From: Bacteroidales bacterium
GTDB lineage: Bacteria; Bacteroidota; Bacteroidia; Bacteroidales; P3
Reading direction: 5' to 3'
Length of the DNA stretch: 64,000 bases
Assembly (NCBI GenBank): GCA_017479705.1
Contig: JAFVCA010000048.1
Span: 1 to 64,000, forward strand
The translations under genes were made by a program, and so were the position numbers. Under the pieces are notes generated by a model. That model worked only from the letters and a program-made list of their open reading frames with translations. It was not told the DNA's origin and searched no databases. Numbering within the stretch: position 1 is the first letter of the stretch; each line of letters opens with the position of its first letter. Shown here piece by piece: positions 22,783 to 31,990 of the stretch.

Positions 22783-23673
22783 ATGGGAAAAACAGAGAAC
22801 AAAACATTTGGTTACACCGGGCGCATTGCGGGGCAGGGAATCACGCTCTACCGCCGCAGAGGGAAGGTGTATGCGCGCATCAGCACGCGGGCGGTTACGA
22901 ACCGCCAGTCGATGGGACAATTCAAGGCAAGGGCGAAGATGCGGCACAGCATCGCATTGTGGAACAGCTTCCTAACACCCTACAAGCCGCAGATGGCTGT
23001 ACGGGACGGGATGATAGCCTACAACGCCTTTCTGCGGGCTAACTCGGCGTTGCCGACGGTGTACTTAGTCAAACAGCAGGCCGTGCAGGGCGCGGCGTTG
23101 CTGATGCCGGGGATGGTGGTGTCGGAGGGGCGGCTGCCGGCGGTGGAGTACAACTTTGCCGTGCTGGAGGGCGGCGAGCGGGTGGTGCTGACCAACCTGC
23201 TGACGGGTTTCGGCGCGGAGACGACGCAGGAGCTGGCTATCGGCTGCAACGATGATTTGCGCCAGCTGCTTTGCACCAACCACCGCAACCCGCAACTGGT
23301 GGACGGCGACACGGTGCGTTGCTACAGGTTGCGGCAGCTGATGGAGGGGGGTTGCCCGAAGGTGAAGGTGGAATGCTGCGAAGTGCGGTTGGACAATGAC
23401 CTGAGGGCGAACCCGTCGTTGCCGGGCTGGCAATTCATCACCCTTGGCGGACAGTTGGCCATAGGCGGTGCCGACGACGAGGAGGCGGGCTGGGCGGTGG
23501 CGATTCACAACGCGGAGGAGAGGGACGCATCGATGCAGCAGGTGCTGACAACCTGCCAGTTGTACCGCGACTACACCACCGACGAGGCGTTGGCCGCCGC
23601 CGCCGAGAGCTACGGCAACGTGGAGCCTCCCGAACGGTTGACGCCTAATGCCTACAGGCGACAAGGTGGGTAA
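22783..23673 (+). CDS. DUF6266-like Bacteroidetes protein of unknown function
   Basis: 296 residues. The start MGKTENKTFGYTGRIAGQGI, LYRRRGKVYARIST, QFKARAKMRHSIALWNSFLT and RDGMIAYNAFLRANSA follow the general pattern of DUF6266 proteins (a glycine- and basic-rich start, then a Q-x-x-x-R helix). The second half (about 110-290) is beta-rich with no motif I recognise. No signal peptide or membrane segment is evident. It stands alone with its own promoter. Assignment to DUF6266 is by pattern only. Confidence 0.5.
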   Translation: MGKTENKTFGYTGRIAGQGITLYRRRGKVYARISTRAVTNRQSMGQFKARAKMRHSIALWNSFLTPYKPQMAVRDGMIAYNAFLRANSALPTVYLVKQQAVQGAALLMPGMVVSEGRLPAVEYNFAVLEGGERVVLTNLLTGFGAETTQELAIGCNDDLRQLLCTNHRNPQLVDGDTVRCYRLRQLMEGGCPKVKVECCEVRLDNDLRANPSLPGWQFITLGGQLAIGGADDEEAGWAVAIHNAEERDASMQQVLTTCQLYRDYTTDEALAAAAESYGNVEPPERLTPNAYRRQGG

Positions 23674-23709
23674 CCCCTGAGGACCGACGGCTAAGAGGAA
23701 GGCAGGATT

Positions 23710-23775
23710 CTGTAATTCGGGTTGAATGTTCGGTAAATATGGTAGGCCGTGTTTGGATAATTAATAGTAATTTTG
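23710..23775 (+). promoter_or_regulatory. Promoter with operator-like block shared with 41445
   Basis: The -7 box TAATTTTG is at 23768-23775. From 23710 the sequence CTGTAATTCGGGTTGA and the following 20 bases match the stretch at 41445 at about 26 of 36 positions. The distance from the block start to the -7 box is 58 bases in both places. The sequence between block and box is not conserved, which points to a regulator site rather than recent duplication. Confidence 0.6.
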
Positions 23776-23817
23776 CAATGGATATTGGTATGTTGTGTAC
23801 CAGATAAAATATTAATA

Positions 23818-24270
23818 ATGAGAGTAAAACCAATAATAAGCACTGTTGCCGGGGCATTGGCCTTGGCTTTGGCCTTAGGCTGCGGACAGGACGACCGGCC
23901 GCCGACAGCGGCTTCCACGGAGCTGAAGCCCGTCAGCATGGAGGTGGGAGGAAAGGTGTTCACCGTCACGCTACAGAACAACACCTCTGCCGAGGCTTTC
24001 AGCAACATGCTGCCACTGACGCTGGACATGAGCGAGCTGCACGGCAACGAGAAGTACCACTACCTCTCCACCGCATTGCCCACCAACGGCATGCACCCAG
24101 ACACCATCCATGCGGGCGACCTCATGCTGTATGGCGACGACTGCATTGTTGTCTTCTACGAGACCTTCCCCACCCACTATGCCTACTCGCCCATCGGCAG
24201 GGTAGACTCGCCAGCGGGGCTGAAGGAGGCTCTCGGGACGGGAAACGTGACCGTGAAGTTCATGAAATAA
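23818..24270 (+). CDS. Cyclophilin-like fold lipoprotein
   Basis: 150 residues from ATG 23818. The signal peptide ends in the lipobox LALGC. The rest matches the cyclophilin-like (DUF369-type) family: VFTVTLQNNTSAEAFSNMLP, LDMSELHGNEKYHYL, HAGDLMLYGDDCIVVFYETF and AYSPIGRVDSPAGL. Relatives are small beta-barrels usually found beside flavodoxins, aldo/keto reductases and AraC regulators; enzymatic activity is not established. It is co-transcribed with the hydrolase 31 bases downstream. Confidence 0.8.
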   Translation: MRVKPIISTVAGALALALALGCGQDDRPPTAASTELKPVSMEVGGKVFTVTLQNNTSAEAFSNMLPLTLDMSELHGNEKYHYLSTALPTNGMHPDTIHAGDLMLYGDDCIVVFYETFPTHYAYSPIGRVDSPAGLKEALGTGNVTVKFMK

Positions 24271-24301
24271 AGCAGATAAACATATTCAAACATAAACCGA
24301 A

Positions 24302-25402
24302 ATGAAAGCAAGATTAATCATGGCATGCTTAGCCCTCGGAATGATGGCGGCGTGCACAACCCCTGAACCGAAACAAACAAACGAACAGAATATGACGAAA
24401 CTGGAATTGACACAGGAGTGGGACAAGACCTTCCCGCTCAGCGACAAAGTGGAGCACCGCAAGGTTACGTTCCGCAACCGCTATGGCATAGAGCTGGCAG
24501 CGGACCTGTACACACCCAAGAGCTATGAGGGCAAGCTGGCGGCCATAGCCGTGAGCGGCCCCTTCGGCGCCGTGAAGGAGCAGAGCAGCGGCCTCTACGC
24601 CCAGCACATGGCCGAGCGCGGCTTTGCAGCTTTGGCTTTCGACCCGTCGTACACCGGCGAGAGCGGCGGAGAGCCCCGTCGCATGGCCAGCCCGGACATC
24701 AACACGGAGGACTTCTTAGCCGCAGTGGATTTCCTGTCGGTGCAGGAGAATATTGACCCTGCGCGCATCGGCATCATAGGCATCTGCGGTTTCGGCGGCA
24801 TGGCAGTCAACGCCGCCGCCCTCGACCCCCGCATACGTGCAACGGTGGCAGTGACGATGTACGACATGAGCAAGATTGCCCGCGAGGGCTACTTTGCCAC
24901 TGCCAACACCCCCGAAGCACGCGACGAGCAACGCCAAGCATGGGCGCAGCAACGCACGGAGGACTTCCGCACGGGCACCTACAAGCGCGCCGGCGGTGTG
25001 GTGGACCCCCTGCCGGAGGATGCCCCCTGGTTTGTGAAGGATTACCACGCCTACTACAAATGCCCGCGCGGATACCACAAGCGCAGCGGCAACAGCACCG
25101 ACGGCTGGAACGTGACGGGTACCATGTCGTTCATCAACCAACCCCTGTTAGACATGGCCGGTGAAATCAAGAACCCCGTGCTGTTAGTTCACGGCGAGAA
25201 AGCCCACAGCCGCTATTTCAGCGAGTACGCTTTTGAAAAAATGACAGGCAAACACGTTGAAGGCCAGAATGCACAGGTGGGAAACAAAGAGTTGATGATT
25301 ATACCGGGGGCGTCGCATGTGGACCTCTACGACGACGTGGCAGGAGTTGTCCCCTACGACAAGATTGAGCAATTCTTCCGGCAGAACCTCCTTGGCCGTT
25401 AG
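24302..25402 (+). CDS. Alpha/beta hydrolase lipoprotein (dienelactone hydrolase-like)
   Basis: 366 residues with a lipoprotein signal (MACLALGMMAACTTPE). The core shows PSYTGESGG, the nucleophile elbow GIIGICGFGG where Cys replaces the usual Ser, and a late acid-His region (VLLVHGEKAHSRYFSEY, IIPGASHVDLYD). A Cys nucleophile is known in dienelactone hydrolases and their YcjY-type relatives. The substrate is unknown. It is second in the operon from 23768 and ends overlapping the AraC gene by four bases tail to tail. Confidence 0.8.
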   Translation: MKARLIMACLALGMMAACTTPEPKQTNEQNMTKLELTQEWDKTFPLSDKVEHRKVTFRNRYGIELAADLYTPKSYEGKLAAIAVSGPFGAVKEQSSGLYAQHMAERGFAALAFDPSYTGESGGEPRRMASPDINTEDFLAAVDFLSVQENIDPARIGIIGICGFGGMAVNAAALDPRIRATVAVTMYDMSKIAREGYFATANTPEARDEQRQAWAQQRTEDFRTGTYKRAGGVVDPLPEDAPWFVKDYHAYYKCPRGYHKRSGNSTDGWNVTGTMSFINQPLLDMAGEIKNPVLLVHGEKAHSRYFSEYAFEKMTGKHVEGQNAQVGNKELMIIPGASHVDLYDDVAGVVPYDKIEQFFRQNLLGR

Positions 25403-26289
25403 CTGCGCTGGAAAGCAGTGGGCGTAATGCCGAAATGATTCTTGAACTGACGGGTGAAGTGCTGCGGATGCTCATAGCCGAGCAGGTCGGCGGTCTCGCC
25501 CACGGTGCGGCCGTCGGCCAGTAGCGTCTGTGCACGCTGCATCACGTAGCGGCGGATGGCCGTGGTGGCATTCTCGCCCGTCAGTTGGCGCACAAGGTCG
25601 CCGAAATAGTTGGGAGACAGGCACAACTCCTGTGCGCAATACTTCACCGTCGGCAACCCCTGCTCGCGATACAGCCCATCGGCATAGTAGTGTTTTAGCA
25701 GCCCCTCGAGGCGGCTCAGCAGGTTGGTCTGTGCAGGGAGGGAGGTGGCCATCTGGCGCGAATAGTAGCGGCCAATGAGCTCCAAGAGCAGGGCTATCTG
25801 TGCGGCAATGATATTGTCCGTATGGTCGTCCTGAGGGGTGCGGAGCTCCGTGCGGATGGATTCGAACAGGCCGGCAACGGTGTCGCGCTCAGCGTCTGTC
25901 ATCAGCAAAGCCTCGCTCGTGCTGTAGGAGAAGTACGTGTAGCGATGCATGCGGCGTCCCAACTCGCGTCCAACCAGCAAGGCGGGGTCGAAGAGGAAAG
26001 CCCAACCCTTGGAGCGATGCGGCTGACCATCGTCCGTCTTGCCGCCAATCTGTCCCGGAGCCACGCACATCAGGGCATGGTGAGCCAGGTCATAATTTAC
26101 CATGCCGTAAGTAAGCCCCTCCGTCACCTCATCGGCAAGAAAAATCCCGTAGACATCGTAACGGTTCAGGCTGTGGCGGAAATGCTCCAGTTCGTCATAA
26201 TGAATCACACACACATACGGGTGGAGCACCTCCGCTCCCTGATAGCGGGCATAGTCATTGACAGAATGCACATTAAGAACCCTATCCAT
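25399..26289 (-). CDS. AraC-family transcriptional regulator
   Basis: 296 residues: an N-terminal cupin-like sensing half (EVLHPYVCVIHYDELEHFRH, DPALLVGRELGRRMH) and two helix-turn-helix motifs at the C-terminus (VKYCAQELCLSPNYFGDLVR, then VGETADLLGYEHPQHFTRQF, GITPTAFQRS). It is convergent with the cyclophilin-like/hydrolase operon and has a TATCTTTG box at 26306-26313. It is a good candidate for the regulator that reads the shared block at 23710 and 41445, but that link is inferred. Confidence 0.88.
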   Translation of the reverse strand: MDRVLNVHSVNDYARYQGAEVLHPYVCVIHYDELEHFRHSLNRYDVYGIFLADEVTEGLTYGMVNYDLAHHALMCVAPGQIGGKTDDGQPHRSKGWAFLFDPALLVGRELGRRMHRYTYFSYSTSEALLMTDAERDTVAGLFESIRTELRTPQDDHTDNIIAAQIALLLELIGRYYSRQMATSLPAQTNLLSRLEGLLKHYYADGLYREQGLPTVKYCAQELCLSPNYFGDLVRQLTGENATTAIRRYVMQRAQTLLADGRTVGETADLLGYEHPQHFTRQFKNHFGITPTAFQRS

Positions 26290-26305
26290 ATCGTTTACTT
26301 TAATG

Positions 26306-26313
26306 CAAAGATA
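26306..26313 (-). promoter_or_regulatory. -7 box of the AraC gene
   Basis: The minus strand reads TATCTTTG followed by CATTAAAG, about 17 bases before the start codon. Confidence 0.5.
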
Positions 26314-26437
26314 CGAATTAAAATTAATAATTAAAAATTAAAACAAGACTCACACGAGAAAAGTGAAAATTGAGAAGTGATAATTGAAACAAGACTCACG
26401 AATTAACACATTCACGAATTAACACATTCACAAATAT

Positions 26438-26585
26438 GATTGTCTGCAATTACCACAAAAATGCATCTAAGAGGCATAATCCTATTAACCCCACACAAGG
26501 AACGCAGTGTGGGGTATCTGAAAATCATTTCTGTATGCGTCTTGGAAAGACGCTACAAGGAATATTAGGTTGATTGTGGATAATC
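26438..26585 (+). repeat. 147-nt dispersed hairpin repeat (copy 1)
   Basis: This 148-base stretch matches the reverse complement of 39968-40114 at most positions. It contains a perfect hairpin ACCCCACAC/GTGTGGGGT around 26488-26515 and a second one, GCGTCTT-GGA-AAGACGC, at 26537-26553. It is preceded by two copies of ACGAATTAACACATTC (26398-26430) and AT-rich sequence. No frame of any length is conserved between copies. The rest of the 26290-26637 gap is low-complexity AT. Confidence 0.8.
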
Positions 26586-26637
26586 ATTTTAAAGATTAAT
26601 TAATTCTTGATTATTGATATCAACCATTAAAAGTAGA

Positions 26638-27477
26638 CTATCTCCAGCCCATAAACATCTTCGTCACCTCGCCGTCGTGGTGGTCGAAGAAAAGACTCTT
26701 CCCGGTATCGAGGGTTGCAATCTGCGCCATATCATCCGCCGACAACTCAAAATCGAGGATGTCCAAATTTTGCGCCATGCGCTCCCTATGGGTAGACTTG
26801 GGGATGATGATCACGCCGCGCTGCAACATCCAACGGAGAGCCACCTGAGGGATAGACTTGCCATACTTGCCACCAATGTTGCCAAGCAGCTCGTTCTGGA
26901 AGAAATTATTGCGACCCTCGGCCAACGGCCCCCACGACATGATGCGACAATCCAGCTCATCCATATATTGTTGAGCCTTGATTTGCTGATTGAACACGTG
27001 TGTCTCCACCTGATTCACCATGGGCTTGACCGCTACATTCGAAGCCAAGTCAATGAGGTGATCGGGGTAGAAATTGGAGACGCCAATTGCCCGGAGCTTC
27101 CCCTCCTTGTAGGCCTCCTCCATTGCCCGATAGGCACCATATCGGTCGCAGAAAGGCTGGTGGAGAAGCATCAGGTCGATGTAGTCCGTCTGCAACTTGC
27201 GCAGACTCTCGTCAATGCTCCTCTTGGCTGGCTCGTAACCGTAGTTGGAAATCCATATCTTCGACACGACGAAGATTTCTTTGCGATCAATACCACTCTT
27301 TTTGATGGCACTGCCCACCCCATCCTCGTTGGCGTAAGCCTGTGCGGTGTCAATCATACGGTAACCCACACTCAGAGCATCGGAAACGCAACGTTCGCAC
27401 TCGTCAGGAGCCACCTGATAAACACCGTAGCCTATTTGCGGCATCTCTATGCCATTGGCTAATTTAATTGTATTCAT
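26638..27477 (-). CDS. Aldo/keto reductase (2,5-diketogluconate reductase type)
   Basis: A 279-residue NADPH-dependent carbonyl reductase. Catalytic residues are seen in YRMIDTAQAYANED (Asp, Tyr), FVVSKIW (Lys) and LMLLHQPF (His). IGVSNFYPDHL and the cofactor-binding IIPKSTHRERMAQNL are typical. Length is standard for the short DkgA/DkgB branch. It follows the SDR gene by 20 bases in the same operon, suggesting consecutive carbonyl or alcohol chemistry; the physiological substrate is unknown. Confidence 0.88.
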   Translation of the reverse strand: MNTIKLANGIEMPQIGYGVYQVAPDECERCVSDALSVGYRMIDTAQAYANEDGVGSAIKKSGIDRKEIFVVSKIWISNYGYEPAKRSIDESLRKLQTDYIDLMLLHQPFCDRYGAYRAMEEAYKEGKLRAIGVSNFYPDHLIDLASNVAVKPMVNQVETHVFNQQIKAQQYMDELDCRIMSWGPLAEGRNNFFQNELLGNIGGKYGKSIPQVALRWMLQRGVIIIPKSTHRERMAQNLDILDFELSADDMAQIATLDTGKSLFFDHHDGEVTKMFMGWR

Positions 27478-27497
27478 AGTGTGTACTTTATATATGA

Positions 27498-28343
27498 TTA
27501 ATGAGTAGCTTTAAGATATTGCAAATCACCGTACCAATAACTGGCCGTGCAACCGCCGTCGATAAGGAAATCGGCACCGCTAATAAAGCGGCCACGCGAA
27601 GACATGAGGAACTCGGCCAAGTCGCCCACCTCATCAGGGGTTCCCGCACGACGGGCAGGCATGCCTTCGATCATCTTCAGGTATCCCTCCTTGCGCGGGC
27701 CGTGCAGCTCGTCATTAGCCAAGGGAGTGATGATGATGCCAGGCGAAATGCTGTTGATGGTGGCTCCGCGCCGACCCCAACGGGTGGCCTCGTACATCAC
27801 CCGCAACACATTGCAGCGTTTGGAATACTGGTACGCCTTCAGTGTATCGTTGATGCCCTTGATAAACGGCAATTCGAGCAGATTGTCAGCCGGAGTCATA
27901 GCCAGTGCATCGTTTTGCTCCTGCGGCAGCGCGGGCAAACGGTGGCCGCTCTGTGACGAGACAACCACACTCGAACCTCCCTCACCAATAACCTTGCCGA
28001 ATTCCTCTATCAAGACACTTGTGCCGTATAGGTCAACCCGAAGAATCTCCGAGACGGGAGCCTGTGAGGGAGATACGCCTGCAGCATTCACCACATGAGT
28101 CACTACGCCTTGGGAAGTGGCAAACTCCACCAACTGCAAAATATCCTCCTTGGAGCCGAGGTCGCACTTGATAGTGGAACACTGAAAACCTGCATTCTCC
28201 AAGGTCACTGCGGTCCGCAGAGCATTCTCCTCGCTGCAGTCAGCCAAGACAATATGCCTCCCCGCCGATACCCGACGGATAATAGCCTGTCCAATGCTGC
28301 CCGCACCCACCAAAACCGCAACCTGTTTCATCTTGAAATCCAT
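27498..28343 (-). CDS. Short-chain dehydrogenase/reductase
   Basis: 281 residues. The nucleotide-binding motif is VGAGSIGQAI, with KCDLGS and NAAGVSPSQAPV, a Ser in SSQSGHRLPAL, and the catalytic YQYSKRCN Tyr-x-x-x-Lys. The end SGADFLIDGGCTASYWYG is a classic SDR C-terminus. A 30-residue insertion (PALPQEQNDALAMTPADNLL) lies between Ser and Tyr. The start could be the Met at residue 1 or 5. It has its own promoter at 28462 and leads the SDR-AKR operon. Confidence 0.87.
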   Translation of the reverse strand: MDFKMKQVAVLVGAGSIGQAIIRRVSAGRHIVLADCSEENALRTAVTLENAGFQCSTIKCDLGSKEDILQLVEFATSQGVVTHVVNAAGVSPSQAPVSEILRVDLYGTSVLIEEFGKVIGEGGSSVVVSSQSGHRLPALPQEQNDALAMTPADNLLELPFIKGINDTLKAYQYSKRCNVLRVMYEATRWGRRGATINSISPGIIITPLANDELHGPRKEGYLKMIEGMPARRAGTPDEVGDLAEFLMSSRGRFISGADFLIDGGCTASYWYGDLQYLKATH

Positions 28344-28461
28344 AATTGTTTGATATATTTAGTTATACACAGCCACGGACCAACCCATATAATCCGATAC
28401 ACATCCAAAGCACTATAGCACAGACACATACATGCACCCCCATATAAACAAAAACACAATG

Positions 28462-28469
28462 CAAAATTA
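28462..28469 (-). promoter_or_regulatory. -7 box of the SDR-AKR operon
   Basis: The minus strand reads TAATTTTG followed by CATTG, about 120 bases before the start codon at 28343. Confidence 0.5.
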
Positions 28470-28586
28470 CAGCAAAAAAACCAAGTGGCCATTATACAAA
28501 CTTCTGTATTTTTTGCCAATTTCGGAGAAAACGTGTTTTTATTTCTTCCTAATTTGATTCTTGTTTGTTTTTTACTGTTGCGAAAT

Positions 28587-29294
28587 TCACATTTGCATTA
28601 TTTTGTCCAATGTAGTATCGGTGAAAGTATCCCAAATGGCCAAGCGTATGGGCTTGTAATCGGGGAAAAGCTGTTTGACAAACTCAATTTCAAACACCAA
28701 ACGCAAATCGTTGGGATCGGCATCTTTTCTCACCTCATATTTTGTCCCGATTCGTGCCACACGGATAAGGTACAGGTCGCGTATGCCTTTCTTCTTGGTG
28801 TAGGGCATAAAGTAATACAGGTGGTTTAATTTGACCGTGGAAGGAAAGTCTTTGCCTGTGTAGTATATTTTAGCTGAATGGTCGAGGTATGGAGCAAGGT
28901 TTTCTTTTTTTACAAGGCAAACCAACACGTTTTTCTGCGTGTTGAGGATTTTCTCTTTTGATGATTTTGCCCTGCGCAGGGTGTTCTTGACTATCTCATC
29001 AGGATATACTTGCTGCATGTCGAAGAAGTCGATTGCAAACAATTGCTGTGGAATCATGCCCTTGGCCACATTGAAGGCCACGTCGAAACGGCTATCCTCA
29101 TGTTGGTAGGCGTCGATGTCGTTGAAGAGTCTCATAATGGAACGACCGATAGCATATGACAGATTGACAGGTACTGCATTGCCTATCTGCTTGTATTGGT
29201 CGGAAATTGTTCCTGCGAACTTCCATTCATCGGGAAAGGTTTGTATTCGGGCGTATTCGCGGACAGTGAGTGATTTATTTGACTTCCTTAACAC
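28587..29294 (-). pseudogene. C-terminal part of a DNA (cytosine-5) methyltransferase
   Basis: The first recognisable segment, SLTVREYARIQTFPDEWKF and YKQIGNAVPVNLSYAIGRSI, is motifs IX-X of C5 methyltransferases; everything before it (SAM-binding FxGxG, the PCQ catalytic loop, ENV) is missing. A 170-residue extension follows. A Met only nine codons before the motif opens the frame and overlaps the upstream gene by 20 bases. Without motifs I-VIII it cannot methylate, so it is either a relic or a residual DNA-recognition domain. Confidence 0.8.
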
Positions 29295-30336
29295 GCCATT
29301 TTAGTTTTTTAAGAATGCTTATTAATCTGGGGAGATTGTTATAATCCCACTGATTACATACAGCAAATCGAATTCCGTCGGAGCTAATTAGAATCTCTTG
29401 TGGTGTTGAGGAAAAACGTCCCATGATATTACTGCCCGATTCAACATAATCCTCAAGCTCAGACATTTTTCTAACGACACCATATCCACCTTGTATGTGT
29501 CTTGGGAAGGTTGCTTCGATATCAACAAATTTTGCAGAAGGATGCTTTAATACATACAACCGTATTGCTTCAAGCGCGAACTTTGTTTTGGGAAGGGCTG
29601 GCCCTCCATTAAGGGAATATCGGGTCAGTTTTTTTCTTTCTTTTAATGTATCCGTAGTAGTTCTCTTCTTCTCGCCAAATTGGTAGGTTATTGTTACTTT
29701 TTTAATAATATCTTTTGTTAAATCTTCATTGGATTCATCTATCCCTAAATGATTACAAAGAAGAGAATACATCAACTGGACACCCTTGTTGTCTTCGTTT
29801 AGTTCATCCAACTTGGCAATCGTGTTTTGAGTGAACCGCTGCTTCTCTAGTTCCGATTGACAAAATGACTCAATTGTTTCTGTTGAGAACAAATCATATG
29901 ACAATAGTTTGCATAAGGTATTCCCTTCGGCAGAGTCTGGAATTAATGATGCAGTTAAAATGACATGGGGATCATTTTTATCATCAGTAGAATTGTAGTA
30001 TAATTGCCATTTTTCTCCAATATACAAACCTATACGTAAATCCAGCTGCTTCATATACGAGAACAACTGTTCTTCTTGTCTTTTTTTTAGCTTATTGTTG
30101 GGTTCTTTAATTTCTATTGGCAACACACGCTCGCCATCTTTTCTAAGTACTATATCGGGAACAATAATCTTTGAATTACCAACTGGAAGTGCAGGCTTGG
30201 TTTCTACGCATCCATTGTATATGCTCCATCCGAGAAACTTAAATTGTTCTTCGATTTTTGCTTGATACAAGTTTTCGGAAACATTATTGTTCTTGCATTC
30301 AAGTAGAGATACAACTATGTCGTTCCACTTTTCCAT
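29275..30336 (-). CDS. PD-(D/E)XK-type protein associated with restriction locus
   Basis: 353 residues. The N-terminal segment VPDIVLRKDGERVLPIEIKE gives the D...E-x-K arrangement of a nuclease domain like the N-terminus of type I R subunits, followed by SYMKQLDLRIGLYIGEKWQL. The C-terminal 120 residues (TRYSLNGGPALPKTKFALEA) have no assignment. It sits three bases after the PmeII-type endonuclease gene and overlaps the methyltransferase remnant. It could be an extra nuclease or specificity factor of that system. Confidence 0.6.
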   Translation of the reverse strand: MEKWNDIVVSLLECKNNNVSENLYQAKIEEQFKFLGWSIYNGCVETKPALPVGNSKIIVPDIVLRKDGERVLPIEIKEPNNKLKKRQEEQLFSYMKQLDLRIGLYIGEKWQLYYNSTDDKNDPHVILTASLIPDSAEGNTLCKLLSYDLFSTETIESFCQSELEKQRFTQNTIAKLDELNEDNKGVQLMYSLLCNHLGIDESNEDLTKDIIKKVTITYQFGEKKRTTTDTLKERKKLTRYSLNGGPALPKTKFALEAIRLYVLKHPSAKFVDIEATFPRHIQGGYGVVRKMSELEDYVESGSNIMGRFSSTPQEILISSDGIRFAVCNQWDYNNLPRLISILKKLKWRVKEVK

Positions 30337-30339
30337 CTT

Positions 30340-31080
30340 TCATTTTTGTTTTGCGGCATCAATGATTGAGTGTATGTGTTCTCTAATATCTTCAGCTAAT
30401 GATTTGACAACGCTATTAATCAAATGCTTCTCTTCTGTATCATCTTCCTCCACAACCTCGCCAAAGGCTTTCGTCAGACGGTTGTAGAAATGCTTGTCGC
30501 CGGTCAAATGTTCCCAGAACTCAGCACCACAGTATACGGGATATGTAGTGCTAATTGTTTTGTAATTTGCCGAAAGTTTATTACTTTCGCCATATAAGAC
30601 TCCAACCACCAGGTCATCATCCGCGATACGGAGACGGTTTTGCCGTGCTACTCCCTTAAATTCTTTAAAATGCCCAAGAATGGTATCAATGTCGTCACGG
30701 TTGATTGTTTTAGGTCCTGCTTTGCACTGGCAATATTTCTTGCGACCATCAAGTGCGTCTTCAAACTCAATGTCGATGCCGGGAATAGCGGAACCGCTAC
30801 TGGTTATTTCCTTAAGTCCAGCGATAAAATACTGGATATTGGAACCAAAACTAGTGTTGATACTCGTTCCTAACACACGAGGATACACCAACGCTTTAGC
30901 CAAAGACAACGATTCGGTATTGCCACAAAGGAAGGCTGCAAGATAGTTTATGAGGAAAGGATTTACATCAAAATCCCTTAATCTCAATCCTTCCAGACCT
31001 TTCAGGTGCGCAGGAATGATAATTTGGCGGAAGTATTCCTTGCCACTGTTGATAATTGAAAGTTTTTCGTTATTAGTCAT
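30340..31080 (-). CDS. PmeII-family type II restriction endonuclease
   Basis: 246 residues. Family features: SFGSNIQYFIAGLKEITSSG, GIDIEFEDALDGRKKYCQCK with AGPKTINRDD (the D...Q-x-K-like catalytic stretch), then VVGVLYGESNKLSANYKTIS and EFWEHLTGDKHFYNRLTKA. It is the first gene of the locus and full length. The cognate methyltransferase should protect host DNA, yet only its tail is found, so the enzyme is either inactive, silent, or protected by a methylase elsewhere. Confidence 0.7.
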   Translation of the reverse strand: MTNNEKLSIINSGKEYFRQIIIPAHLKGLEGLRLRDFDVNPFLINYLAAFLCGNTESLSLAKALVYPRVLGTSINTSFGSNIQYFIAGLKEITSSGSAIPGIDIEFEDALDGRKKYCQCKAGPKTINRDDIDTILGHFKEFKGVARQNRLRIADDDLVVGVLYGESNKLSANYKTISTTYPVYCGAEFWEHLTGDKHFYNRLTKAFGEVVEEDDTEEKHLINSVVKSLAEDIREHIHSIIDAAKQK

Positions 31081-31116
31081 ATCAAAAATGTTTCACAAAC
31101 ACTCCAATAACGCAAA

Positions 31117-31140
31117 ACCCCGCCTTTTATTGTGCGGGGT
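31117..31140 (-). terminator. Hairpin upstream of the restriction locus
   Basis: ACCCCGC (31117-31123) pairs with GCGGGGT (31134-31140); on the minus strand the stem is followed by TTTTGCG. It would stop transcripts arriving from the broken gene at 31279-31757 before they reach the endonuclease gene. Confidence 0.5.
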
Positions 31141-31278
31141 CTCAATTATATCTGATGTATCTGAATCAAAATAGTCAGCAGAGAGGCAACTGAATTAAAA
31201 ACAAAGAGGAAAACCTCCCGACGATTACCTGTGCAATTCGTGGATGGATAAAAATCAGCGATTTATGAGCATTGTAAT

Positions 31279-31757
31279 TCATTTGGCGATCACCTTTGAC
31301 GGGCGGATGCGGCGGGCGATAACCGTACCCGCCTCAAGGTGGAATATGAAACACCTGCGGCGGTTGTGGCTCACCATTCGGCGGGCCTTCGGATGGTACT
31401 GCCCTATGTCCGCCATCGTGTCCGGCCGATACAGGTCGGCATACACCAAGAGCGACATGACTTCATCGCGCATCTGGGGACACATAGCGATGCGCCCCCT
31501 CACGGGACATCACCCTCTTCAGGCAAACCCTCAAATCCGCCAAATCGCGAAGTGCCGACTCCCGGAGCTTAACCTTGTACACTACGTAATACTCATCAAC
31601 CATCTTGTGCAAAATATCAAAATACTCGTCCACCTCCATCAACTCACTTTCGGGAGTCTTCTCGACATCTTGTGTTGCGCCGACGGGCTTTCTTCCACGT
31701 GCTGAATGTGTGGTACGCACTGCCTTGGGCCCTTCCCTTGTTTGCTACAGACTCCAT
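31279..31757 (-). pseudogene. Frameshifted gene of unknown function
   Basis: One frame gives DEYFDILHKMVDEYYVVYKV and KRVMSREGAHRYVSPDAR before a stop (31463-31720). The next frame continues DEVMSLLVYADLYRPDTMAD to the end at 31279. At the junction the DNA GATGCGCGATGA serves both, so one base has been lost or gained. A promoter-like TACTTTTG (31784-31791) and an ATG at 31757 suggest the original start, but that start is in yet another frame. The product has a charged helical character; I do not recognise it. Confidence 0.5.
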
Positions 31758-31990
31758 ATCAGACTGTATTATATTTCGATTTGCAAAAGTAACAAGGACT
31801 ATCGAATCGACAAAAAACATTCCATTTTCCGCATCAACTTGATATAGTATTCATCACCGCCCCCCGCGAGCAGCGGCACAAGGCGTAAGGCACTCCTCAT
31901 AATTGAAAATTGAAACGGGTCGCCAGTAGGGTAAGCTTTCATAATTAAAAATTAATACCTACAGAGGTTCTCCGCTTCAAACAGGCGTCC

